NCBI GenBank assembly: GCA_049841135.1 | Contig: JASGHK010000002.1 | Span: 992,001 to 1,056,000, forward strand | Source: JACRCT01 sp049841135 | Lineage (GTDB): Bacteria; Myxococcota; Myxococcia; Myxococcales; UBA5297 | Length of the DNA stretch: 64,000 nucleotides | Reading direction: 5' to 3' | Shown: piece after piece, positions 1 through 10,874 of the stretch | Position numbering within the stretch: the stretch's first letter is position 1 | Layout of the letters: every line of letters begins with the position of its first letter | The notes under the pieces: generated by a model | What the model was told of the DNA's origin: nothing | Database searches by the model: none | Seen by the model: the letters and a program-made list of their open reading frames with translations, nothing else | Program-made: the position numbers and the translations under genes

Positions 1-757
<757 letters not shown>

Positions 758-840
758 TTCCTCGCTCCTCTTTCCGTTCCTTCGTCCCTGTTAGGGTTCT
801 TCGCCTCTTTTTCGGGTCTGAATCACCCGCCGTTATGTCT

Positions 841-2919
841 CTAGTACCCGCGCAGCCTGTGCAACAGTTCCTCTGCCAGACCGCTCGGCACCGGCTGGTA
901 GTGCGAGAACTGCATCGTGTACGTCGCCCGGCCCTGCGTGAGCGACCTCAGGTCGGTGGCGTAGCCGAACATGCTGGCCAGCGGCACCTGCGCATCGACC
1001 ACCTGCGCACCGGAGCGCGGTTCCATACCAAGAATCTTGCCCCGCCGGCTATTCAAATCGCCCATCACCTCGCCCATGTACTGATCGGGCGTGACCACTT
1101 CGGTCGCCATGAGGGGCTCGAGCAGCATCGGCCCAGCCTTCGCCGCACCGTCCTTCACCGCCATCGACGCCGCGATCTTGAAGCTGATCTCGTCGGAGTC
1201 GACCTCGTGGAAGGAGCCGTCGGTCAGCGTGACCGTCACGTCGACCATGGGGAAGCCGGAGATGACCCCGGCCTCCACGGCCTCCGAGACGCCCTTCTCC
1301 ACCGCCGGGATGTACTCCTTGGGCACCGAGCCGCCCCTGGTCCCGTCGATGAAGTGGAAGCCCTTGCCGGTGCCCGAAGGCTCCAGGCGCAGCCAGACGT
1401 GGCCGTACTGGCCGTGACCACCGGTCTGGCGGATGTACTTGCCCTCGACCTCCACCTTCTTGGTGATGGTCTCGCGGTAGGCGACCTGGGGCTTGCCGAC
1501 GTTGGCCTCCACCTTCCACTCGCGGAAGAGGCGGTCGACGATGATCTCCAGGTGCAGCTCGCCCATGCCGCCGATGAGGGTCTGGCCCGTCTCCTCGTCG
1601 GTCTTGACGCGGAAGCTGGGGTCCTCGATGGCGAGCTTGGCGAGGGCGGTGCCGAGCTTGTCCTGGTCGGCCTTGGTCTTGGGCTCGATGGCGATGAAGA
1701 TGACCGGCTCGGGGAACTCCATCTTGTCGAGGATGACCTGGCGGCCCTCCTCGCACAGCGTCTCGCCTGTGACGGTGAACTTCAGGCCGACGGCGGCGGC
1801 GATGTCCCCGCAGTACACCTCGGAGACGTCCTCGCGCTTGTTGGCGTGCATCTGCAGCACGCGGCCGAACCGCTCCTTCTTCTTCTTGAGCGGGTTGTAG
1901 ACGTGGTCGCCAGACTCGATCTTGCCGGAGTACACGCGGAAGTAGGTCAGCGTGCCGACGAAGGGGTCCGTCTGGATCTTGAAGGCGTAGGCGGCGAACG
2001 GGGCCTTGTCCTCGGGCGGGCGCGCGGCGACCTCGCCGTCGGGCTTGTGGCCCTCGACGGCCGGCAGGTCCTTGGGCGACGGCAGGAAGTCGACCACCGC
2101 GTCGAGCACCGGCTGGACACCCTTGTTCTTGAACGCCGAGCCACACAGGGCGGGCACGAGCTTGCGCGCGAGGCACCCCTTGCGCAGCGCCGCGGTCAGG
2201 CGGGCCGGCTCAGGGTCCTTGCCCTCGAGGAAGGCCTCCATCACCTTGTCGTCGAAGTCGGCGGCCGCCTCGATCATCTTGTGGCGGTACTCGCTCGCCA
2301 ACTCCTTCAGGTCCGCCGGGATCTCCTCCTCGGTGAACTTGGCGCCGAGCGTGGAGTCGTCGAAGCGGATGGCCTTCATCGTCCGCAGGTCGATGACGCC
2401 GACGTGGCCGTCCTCGACACCCCACGGCAGGTTGACCGCCACGGGGTTGGCCGCGAGGCGGTCGCGCATGGTCTGCAGGGCGCGCAGGAAGTCGGCGCCG
2501 ATGCGGTCCATCTTGTTGATGAAGGCGACGCGCGGGACCTTGTACTTGTCGGCCTGGCGCCAGACGGTCTCGCTCTGGGGCTGCACGCCGGCTACACCAC
2601 AGAACACCGCCACCGCGCCGTCGAGGACGCGAAGGGACCGCTCGACTTCGATGGTGAAGTCGACGTGGCCGGGGGTGTCGATGATGTTGATTCGGTGGTC
2701 GTGCCAGAAGCAGGTGGTGGCGGCGGAGGTGATGGTGATTCCGCGCTCCCGCTCCTGCTCCATCCAATCCATCACGGTCGTCCCATCATCGATGTCGCCC
2801 ATCTTGTGGGTGACGCCCGTGTAGAAGAGGATGCGCTCGGTAGTCGTAGTCTTGCCCGCATCGATGTGGGCCATGATGCCGATGTTTCGGTAGCGCTCGA
2901 TGGGATGCTTTCGAGGCAT
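841..2919 (-). CDS. fusA: Elongation factor G
   Basis: EF-G is the GTPase that drives ribosomal translocation and, with RRF, ribosome recycling. The protein has 692 residues, a normal length. It starts MPRKHPIERYRNIGIMAHID and shows the P-loop AHIDAGKTTTT, the DTPGHVD switch II motif and the NKMD specificity motif. Domains II to V follow, including the conserved GGMGELHLEI region. The reading frame stays open 78 bases upstream (to 2997), but the family alignment begins at the ATG at 2919, so that start is used. The gene lies between rpsG and tuf. The 245-base gap to rpsG is long for this operon and holds a hairpin and a possible extra promoter. Confidence 0.98.
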   Translation of the reverse strand: MPRKHPIERYRNIGIMAHIDAGKTTTTERILFYTGVTHKMGDIDDGTTVMDWMEQERERGITITSAATTCFWHDHRINIIDTPGHVDFTIEVERSLRVLDGAVAVFCGVAGVQPQSETVWRQADKYKVPRVAFINKMDRIGADFLRALQTMRDRLAANPVAVNLPWGVEDGHVGVIDLRTMKAIRFDDSTLGAKFTEEEIPADLKELASEYRHKMIEAAADFDDKVMEAFLEGKDPEPARLTAALRKGCLARKLVPALCGSAFKNKGVQPVLDAVVDFLPSPKDLPAVEGHKPDGEVAARPPEDKAPFAAYAFKIQTDPFVGTLTYFRVYSGKIESGDHVYNPLKKKKERFGRVLQMHANKREDVSEVYCGDIAAAVGLKFTVTGETLCEEGRQVILDKMEFPEPVIFIAIEPKTKADQDKLGTALAKLAIEDPSFRVKTDEETGQTLIGGMGELHLEIIVDRLFREWKVEANVGKPQVAYRETITKKVEVEGKYIRQTGGHGQYGHVWLRLEPSGTGKGFHFIDGTRGGSVPKEYIPAVEKGVSEAVEAGVISGFPMVDVTVTLTDGSFHEVDSDEISFKIAASMAVKDGAAKAGPMLLEPLMATEVVTPDQYMGEVMGDLNSRRGKILGMEPRSGAQVVDAQVPLASMFGYATDLRSLTQGRATYTMQFSHYQPVPSGLAEELLHRLRGY

Positions 2920-3053
2920 GACGTTTCCGAAACCTCGCCCAGTCCTCCCCAATGGAGGCGGGCAACAAGACCGACCGACTATCCAAGCTCGTGTCAAAGA
3001 ACACGAACTGCCGGGGCGCTAGGACGCTTGCCCCTTCCAGAAAAAGTTCGCGG

Positions 3054-3083
3054 CTTTTACCCCAAGCCGCCTGCTGCTGTCAA
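3054..3083 (-). promoter_or_regulatory. Candidate internal promoter for fusA-tuf
   Basis: On the minus strand a consensus -35 TTGACA (3083-3078) is followed after 18 bases by TAAAAG (3059-3054), which matches four of six bases of the -10 consensus. It lies about 135 bases upstream of the fusA start. The -35 box is perfect; the -10 box and spacing are only fair. It would let fusA and tuf be transcribed independently of the ribosomal protein genes. Confidence 0.4.
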
Positions 3084-3084
3084 G

Positions 3085-3111
3085 CCCTCCGAGCAAACAA
3101 GCGTCGGAGGG
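3085..3111 (-). terminator. GC-rich hairpin between rpsG and fusA
   Basis: A perfect 8-bp stem, CCCTCCGA (3085-3092) against TCGGAGGG (3104-3111), encloses an 11-base loop. It lies 54 bases after the rpsG stop and immediately before the -35 box of the candidate fusA promoter. No U-run follows it on the minus strand, so it looks more like an attenuator, pause site or processing site than a full intrinsic terminator. Confidence 0.35.
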
Positions 3112-3164
3112 CCTGAGTTCCTACCACCAGGCCCGAAGGCCCGGAGCCTTGCGAACCGCACCGA

Positions 3165-3635
3165 CTACCAACGGTAGTGAGCGAAGGCCTTGTTGGCCTC
3201 GGCCATCTTGTGCGTGTCCTCGCGCTTCTTCACCGCGTTGCCGCGGTTGTTGGCGGCGTCGAGGATCTCGCCGGCGAGCTTCTCGCGCATCGTCTTCTCG
3301 CCGCGGTCCTTGGCGTAGCCGATGAGCCAGCGCATGCCGAGCGCCACGCGGCGGTCCTGGCGGACCTCGACGGGCACCTGGTAGGTCGCGCCGCCGACGC
3401 GGCGGCTCTTGACCTCGAGGACGGGCTTGATGTTCTCGAGCGCCTTCTTGAAGAGCTTGAGCGCCTCGTCCTTGCCCTTGTCCTGGACGATCTCGAACGC
3501 GCCGTAGACGATCTGCTCGGCGGTCGAGCGCTTGCCCTTGCGCATCAGGTTGTTGACGAACTTGGTGACCAGGCGGTCCTGGTACTTGGGATCCGGCAGA
3601 ATCTTGCGCTTCTGTACTTCTCGGCGACGAGGCAT
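3165..3635 (-). CDS. rpsG: 30S ribosomal protein S7
   Basis: S7 binds the 3' major domain of 16S rRNA, nucleates assembly of the 30S head and contacts E-site tRNA. The 156-residue product starts MPRRREVQKRKILPDPKYQD and ends NKAFAHYRW, as usual for bacterial S7. The central VPVEVRQDRR and GMRWLIGYA segments are also typical. It follows rpsL with a 15-base gap, the expected order of the str operon. In many bacteria S7 autoregulates this operon by binding its mRNA; whether that happens here cannot be seen. Confidence 0.98.
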   Translation of the reverse strand: MPRRREVQKRKILPDPKYQDRLVTKFVNNLMRKGKRSTAEQIVYGAFEIVQDKGKDEALKLFKKALENIKPVLEVKSRRVGGATYQVPVEVRQDRRVALGMRWLIGYAKDRGEKTMREKLAGEILDAANNRGNAVKKREDTHKMAEANKAFAHYRW

Positions 3636-3650
3636 CGTGTCTTCCCTTTT

Positions 3651-4022
3651 TTACGCCTGGCGCTTGGCGCCGTACTTGGAGCGGCTCTGCTTGCGGCCCT
3701 GAACACCGACCGAGTCGAGAGTGCCGCGGATGATGTGGTAACGGACACCGGGGAGGTCCTTGACGCGGCCGCCGCGGATCATCACCACCGAGTGCTCCTG
3801 GAGGTTGTGGCCTACGCCAGGGATGTAGCTCGTGACCTCAATCCCGTTCGTCAGACGGACGCGGGCGACCTTGCGGAGCGCCGAGTTCGGCTTCTTGGGG
3901 GTGGTCGTGTACACGCGCGTGCACACGCCGCGCTTCTGAGGGGACTCCTCGAGCGCCGGAGCCTTGTTGCGGATCTTGGTGCGCTCACGGCCCTTACGAA
4001 TCAGCTGGGAAATCGTTGGCAT
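3651..4022 (-). CDS. rpsL: 30S ribosomal protein S12
   Basis: S12 sits at the decoding centre of the 30S subunit and affects translational accuracy. The product has 123 residues starting MPTISQLIRKGRERTKIRNK. It contains the conserved TTTPKKPNSALRKVARVRLTN and GVGHNLQEHSV segments. The two lysines where streptomycin-resistance changes usually arise (in KKPNS and GRVKDLPGVRYH) are wild type. The start at 4022 is set by the family alignment, although the frame is open further upstream. It is the first gene of the str operon, about 75 bases downstream of the predicted transcription start. Confidence 0.98.
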   Translation of the reverse strand: MPTISQLIRKGRERTKIRNKAPALEESPQKRGVCTRVYTTTPKKPNSALRKVARVRLTNGIEVTSYIPGVGHNLQEHSVVMIRGGRVKDLPGVRYHIIRGTLDSVGVQGRKQSRSKYGAKRQA

Positions 4023-4102
4023 CGTTCTCTTCCGTCGACGAATACCGCCCCCACGGCAGATTCCGGGGGGCGGCGGGAAACCCGCTACCAAAAAGGCGCG
4101 AA

Positions 4103-4130
4103 ATCATACGGATGCCCGGCTGCCTGTCAA
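4103..4130 (-). promoter_or_regulatory. Strong sigma70-type promoter of the str operon
   Basis: On the minus strand TTGACA (4130-4125), a 16-base spacer and TATGAT (4108-4103) form a near-consensus promoter. The predicted start is near 4096, giving a leader of about 75 bases before rpsL. It is the best match to the housekeeping consensus noticed in the window, as expected for translation genes. Confidence 0.8.
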
Positions 4131-4369
4131 GCCCCCTGAGCCTTGCTTGCCCAACCTCAGAGGGACAGACGGTTTTTCCAGTGCGGACTCCGCGGCTTCG
4201 CAGCAGAACGCGGCTGCGAGCGGGCAAATTCTGCTCATCGTCGAGCACAACGCAACCTATTTCGTCAGGATCGCGGTCGGATGTGCCCCGTGCTCTTCGC
4301 CCGGCCCCTGCTCTGTTGTGCCCGTGGAAGCGTGACGCTCGAGCCTGCGCGTTCCCGACCCGCGACCGC
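4131..4369. other. Non-coding gap upstream of the str promoter
   Basis: This stretch lies between the end of the radical SAM gene (4370) and the rpsL promoter. Apart from the promoter's -35 edge I see no convincing gene, RNA or strong hairpin. It could hold an UP element or the end of the upstream transcript. Confidence 0.4.
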
Positions 4370-5377
4370 TCAGTCGGACGTGCTGCCGAGCCCAGCCGCA
4401 GCGCGCGCTCGCGCCAGCCGCCCCTCCGCCGCCGTTCGCAAGGGCCCCTGCAGCTGCCGCCCGCCGCGCAGGGCCTGCACGTACCGTCGGTGTAGCGCTG
4501 GCGCACTCGCCTGCAGCCACGGGAGGAACGCCTTCTGGCTCGCCTGCGGCAGGAAGAGCACCTGCGAGATCAGCGTCTGCGCCCCCGCTTGCCTGGCACG
4601 GCGGCAGAGCGCGAGGAGCTCTTCTTCGCCGTCGTTGAGTCCGGGCATCACCGGCGCCAGCAACAGCCCCACCTTCACGCCCTTCTCCGAAAGCCGGGCG
4701 AGCGTGTCGAGCCGCTGCTCGGTGGGAGGCGCGAGGGGCTCGAGCTCGCGCTGCAGCCGCCGGTCGAGCGTCACGCAGGTCATCACCACTTTGAGTGCGT
4801 GCCGGCGTGAGAGCTCGGCCAAGAGATCCGTGTCGCGCGCGGCGAGCACGCTCTTGGTCGCGATGGTCATCGAGAGGCCCCGGAGCGGCACGAGCTTCTC
4901 CAGCATCCGGCGGGTCACCCCGAAGCGCGCCTCCGCCGGCTGGTAGGGGTCCGTCGCGCTGCCCAGGTGCACGCCTGCCTCGAAGACGTGGCACGCCTTC
5001 TTGAGGTCCCGCGCGAACGCCTCGGGTGCGTTGACCTTGACGAAGACCTTGCGCTCGAAGCTCTCCGGGCCCTCCCCCGCCCCCTCGAGCCCGAGGTATT
5101 CGTGCGTGTAGCGCGCATAGCAATACAGGCAGCCGAACTGACACCCGCGGTATGGGTTCGCGGAGTAGAAGTCGCTCATCCGCGTGCCCTGGACCCAGTT
5201 CAGGACGGACCGGCACGCGACCTCCACGAACTCGGTCCCGCCATGTCGATGAGGTCCGGCTTGGACAGCGGGATCGTCGGGCCCGGCCGGTGGAGGATGA
5301 CGATCTGCGCCGCCCCCGAAGCGCCGCGCGGAGCCGGCGCAGCAGGAGAGCGTGAGCTGTCTCGGGTCGCTCGCCAT
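4370..5377 (-). CDS. Radical SAM protein of the SplB/Rv2578c-like type
   Basis: The product has 335 residues. Its C-x3-C-x2-C motif (CQFGCLYC, residues 79-86, inside NPYRGCQFGCLYCYARYTHE) binds a [4Fe-4S] cluster that cleaves S-adenosylmethionine. The surrounding RSVLNWVQG, HEYLGLE and GSATDPYQPAE segments are typical of the spore-photoproduct-lyase-like group, whose substrate in most bacteria is unknown. Residues about 21-47 do not look like the family. The neighbouring frame encodes IVILHRPGPTIPLSKPDLID, which does, so two compensating single-base errors are likely (near 5311-5317 and 5236-5243). The start at 5377 is uncertain. It is downstream of, and probably cotranscribed with, the kinase gene 5395-8085. 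Confidence 0.85.
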   Translation of the reverse strand: MASDPRQLTLSCCAGSARRFGGGADRHPPPAGPDDPAVQAGPHRHGGTEFVEVACRSVLNWVQGTRMSDFYSANPYRGCQFGCLYCYARYTHEYLGLEGAGEGPESFERKVFVKVNAPEAFARDLKKACHVFEAGVHLGSATDPYQPAEARFGVTRRMLEKLVPLRGLSMTIATKSVLAARDTDLLAELSRRHALKVVMTCVTLDRRLQRELEPLAPPTEQRLDTLARLSEKGVKVGLLLAPVMPGLNDGEEELLALCRRARQAGAQTLISQVLFLPQASQKAFLPWLQASAPALHRRYVQALRGGRQLQGPLRTAAEGRLARARAAAGLGSTSD

Positions 5378-5394
5378 ACTGAACGAGTGTACAG

Positions 5395-8085
<2,691 letters not shown>

Positions 8086-8090
8086 GGCGG

Positions 8091-8100
8091 GCGGATTATC
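8091..8100 (-). promoter_or_regulatory. Shared GATAATCCGC element before the downstream kinase gene
   Basis: The minus strand reads GATAATCCGC here. GATAAT resembles a -10 box and ends nine bases before the TTG start. The same ten bases occur at 10785-10794, upstream of the paralogous kinase. No good -35 box is visible at either site, so this may be an alternative-sigma or activator-dependent element, or a remnant of the duplication. Confidence 0.35.
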
Positions 8101-8109
8101 GCCCAGGCC

Positions 8110-10710
8110 CTAGGGTTTCCGCGAGGGCGAGCCCGCCGCGGCAACCCAGTCGTCGATCTGCTTTCGCCGGAAGCCCTCCTCCGGTCCGGCGTAGCCCGCG
8201 AGCGCGCTTCGCGCGAGCGCCTGGGCCCGAACCGGGTCCTTCCCCGCGCAGCGCAAGGCCTGGGCGAGCGAGAAGTCGGCGTAAGCCGTCAGCGCCTTGT
8301 TGGTGCCCGGGTCCATCGCTGTCGCCTTCTCGGCGGCCTCGAGGGCCCGTGTCCCCTGGCCGCGGGCGGCATGGACTCGGGCGAGCGCCGCGAGCGACGC
8401 CGCGTAGCTCAGCCGGTCGACCACCGGTTGGACGGCGCAGCCGTCCAGCACCGGCTCCGCGTCGTCGAGCCGGCCCAGGTCCACCAGGACGCGCCCGCGG
8501 TGCGAGTCGATCCAGACCTGGTGCTGGTCGAGCGTCTTGAGGGTCTGGGCGAGCGCACGGGCACGGTCCATCACCTCCAGCGCCTCGGCCGACCGGCCCT
8601 GCCCCGCGCGGATGACGCCCAGGTTCATGAGGCTGACCACCTGCTCGTTGGCGCTCTTCCACCGGGCGCGACCGTACAGGTCGATGGCCTGCTCGAGGAC
8701 AGTGGCGGCCTCCGAGTAGCGCCCGGAACGGCTCAGCACCGCGGCGAGGTCCGCCAGGGCCGAGCCCTGATCCGAGAGCGAGACCGGGATCTCCTGGGCG
8801 AGCTGGGCCGACTCGCGGCTGAAGGCCACCGCCTCCTCAGGTCGGCCCAGGTTCGTCAGGATCTGCGCCCGGTTGCGTACGAACCTCTGCCGAAACAGCT
8901 TGGGCGAGCCTAGCCGGCGCAGCCAGGCCTCCGTGTCGAGCAAGACCTCGAGAGCGTCCTTCGGGCGCAGGTATTGGAGGTTGAGCGTCTCGGTGAGCGC
9001 GAGCCGGGTGAGGAACCCGTCGTAGTCGCTTCCGGAGGCGTCGGCGTCGCGCACGGCCTGGCGGAAGTGGGCCAACGCCTCCTCGGTCGGCTCGCCCACC
9101 TGCAGCATCGCTCGGCCGCAGAGCTCCTCGAAGCCACTGGCCGTATCCAAAGCGCCCTGGGCTCGGGCCTGGGGGGCCAGCGGGCGGGCAAGGGCGAGCG
9201 CCTCGCTCGCCTTTCCCAAGTCGATCAGCATCCGCGCCTCCGACTGCCACCGCATCAGGTCGGCGTCCGGCCGGAGCATGGCGAAGGTCTTCTTCTGCAG
9301 GCCCCCGCACTGCTCGGGTCCGCCCAGCGAGTCGACCAGGCCGACACCGATGTCGGCCAACTCCTCGGCCGGGCGGCCGAGGGCCCCGACCAGCACGTCG
9401 GCCTCGATGGCGTAGCGATCCAGGCAGTCGCGCTGCAACGCCGCAGAGGGGTCGCCAATCCGTGCTCCCTCGCAGGTCTGCAGCCTCATCTGGCTCCAGC
9501 GCAGGAGGTTGCCGTCGATCTCTTTGATCACCTCATTGGCCGGGAACGCGGTCACCGTCGCCAGCCTCTGGGCCAGGCCCTCCCGCCTTGCGCTTCCCCA
9601 GAGCTGCTCGAGGCGGGCCGAGGTCTCGCGCGCGCAGAACAGCTGCTCTTCCCGGGCCCGCCAGCCGAAGAAGAGGCCCAGCCCCGCCAGGACCGCCAGC
9701 GACAGCGCCGGCAACGCCGCCTGCCGCAGCCGGCGCGCCGGGTCCCGCCGCAGCTCGATGAGCAGGTCGTCCATCGACGGGTAGCGCTCTTCCCGGCGGC
9801 GCGACATCCCCTTGAGCAGCGCCTTGTGCAGCCGCTTCGGCAGCGGTCTCTGGGGCGCGCTCGGCTTCCCAGCCAGCACCGACTCCCTCATCGCCCCGAA
9901 GTCGCCGCGGCCGAAGGGCGGGTGGCCGGTGAGCGCCTCCCAGAGCGCCACGCAGAAGCTGAACTGGTCGGTGCGCGCGTCGGTGGCCTCGCCCAGCATC
10001 TGCTCGGGCGCCATGTAGGCCGGGGTGCCGCTGATGGTGCCGGTCAGGGTCGCCTGCGGGGGCGCGTGCACCGAGACCTCGGTGCTCGCCTCGTGCCGAA
10101 CGTCGGAGTGCGCGAGCCCGAAGTCGGTGACCCGGACGCGGCCGTCGTCGCCGATGAGGACGTTCTCGGGCTTGAAGTCCCGGTGCACGATCCCCGCGGC
10201 ATGGGCGGCGCGCAGCCCCTCGCCGGCGGCGGCGAAGGCGTTGAGGGTCTCGCGCAAGCCCCGCGGGGTCTCCAGCCACTTCGCCAGCGTCTTGCCCTCG
10301 ACCAGCTCCATCGCCACGAACAGCCGCCAGCCATGGGTGCCCGCGTCGTAGACCGGCACGACGTTCGGGTGCGACAGGCGGGCCATCGCCTGGGCCTCGC
10401 GCAGCAGCCGGCCGCGCGCATCGTCGAGCGTCTCGGCGCTGGGCTTGAGGAGCTTGATGGCGACCTGGCGGCCCAGCTCCGGGTCGAAGGCGCGGTAGAT
10501 CGAGCCCATCCCGCCCTCGCCGAGGAGGTCGACGACCAGGTAGCGGCCGACGGTGGCGCCGCGCTGGATCCCCTCGAAGCCGGGCCGATTGCGGCGCTTG
10601 ACCGTGTCCTCGTCGAGCTCGGCGCCGCCGAGCTTCTCGGTCGGCGCGCCCGAGCCAGAGGGGAGCGTCGAGCCGACAGGCGCCGCTTGCTTGGGGTCCG
10701 AGTCCGCCAT
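8110..10710 (-). CDS. Hanks-type Ser/Thr protein kinase with TPR-like C-terminal half
   Basis: The protein has 866 residues from the preferred ATG at 10710. The kinase domain shows GEGGM (64-68), the VAIK lysine (K86), HRDFKPEN (176-183) and DFG (196-198). It is followed by one membrane segment near 340-360 and a long TPR-like region that aligns by eye with the adjacent kinase 5395-8085. An in-frame start at 10839 exists, but it would lie upstream of the GATAATCCGC element and adds 43 residues unlike the family. Such receptor-like kinases relay protein-protein interaction signals in myxobacteria; the target is unknown. The gene is divergent from the membrane glycosyltransferase at 10875. Confidence 0.9.
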   Translation of the reverse strand: MADSDPKQAAPVGSTLPSGSGAPTEKLGGAELDEDTVKRRNRPGFEGIQRGATVGRYLVVDLLGEGGMGSIYRAFDPELGRQVAIKLLKPSAETLDDARGRLLREAQAMARLSHPNVVPVYDAGTHGWRLFVAMELVEGKTLAKWLETPRGLRETLNAFAAAGEGLRAAHAAGIVHRDFKPENVLIGDDGRVRVTDFGLAHSDVRHEASTEVSVHAPPQATLTGTISGTPAYMAPEQMLGEATDARTDQFSFCVALWEALTGHPPFGRGDFGAMRESVLAGKPSAPQRPLPKRLHKALLKGMSRRREERYPSMDDLLIELRRDPARRLRQAALPALSLAVLAGLGLFFGWRAREEQLFCARETSARLEQLWGSARREGLAQRLATVTAFPANEVIKEIDGNLLRWSQMRLQTCEGARIGDPSAALQRDCLDRYAIEADVLVGALGRPAEELADIGVGLVDSLGGPEQCGGLQKKTFAMLRPDADLMRWQSEARMLIDLGKASEALALARPLAPQARAQGALDTASGFEELCGRAMLQVGEPTEEALAHFRQAVRDADASGSDYDGFLTRLALTETLNLQYLRPKDALEVLLDTEAWLRRLGSPKLFRQRFVRNRAQILTNLGRPEEAVAFSRESAQLAQEIPVSLSDQGSALADLAAVLSRSGRYSEAATVLEQAIDLYGRARWKSANEQVVSLMNLGVIRAGQGRSAEALEVMDRARALAQTLKTLDQHQVWIDSHRGRVLVDLGRLDDAEPVLDGCAVQPVVDRLSYAASLAALARVHAARGQGTRALEAAEKATAMDPGTNKALTAYADFSLAQALRCAGKDPVRAQALARSALAGYAGPEEGFRRKQIDDWVAAAGSPSRKP

Positions 10711-10784
10711 GATCTGCGCATCCCCTCTCGCGCCCGCTGCGTACCCCTGGGACGACAAGCCCAGGTTTGGTCGTACGGATTCGC

Positions 10785-10794
10785 GCGGATTATC
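10785..10794 (-). promoter_or_regulatory. Shared GATAATCCGC element upstream of the first kinase gene
   Basis: The minus strand reads GATAATCCGC, identical to the site in front of the paralogous kinase (8091-8100). If GATAAT acts as a -10 box, the start would be near 10782, giving a leader of about 70 bases to the ATG at 10710. That supports the shorter start chosen for this gene. Confidence 0.35.
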
Positions 10795-10832
10795 TCCGGG
10801 CGCGACGCCCCGGGAAACCCGACCGGGGAGGT

Positions 10833-10861
10833 TTGACACCCGCCGGAGCCTCAGCGATTGT
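10833..10861 (+). promoter_or_regulatory. Possible promoter for the glycosyltransferase operon
   Basis: A perfect -35 TTGACA (10833-10838) is followed after 17 bases by GATTGT (10856-10861), a poor -10 box. It lies just upstream of the ATG at 10875, so the leader would be very short. Only the -35 box is persuasive. Confidence 0.3.
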
Positions 10862-10874
10862 CCGGCGCCTCACG

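Noticed and set aside
835..3177. Long open frame on the + strand opposite fusA
   Set aside because: It is antisense to a certain gene; the product is His/Leu/Asp-biased with no domain, a common effect of high G+C.
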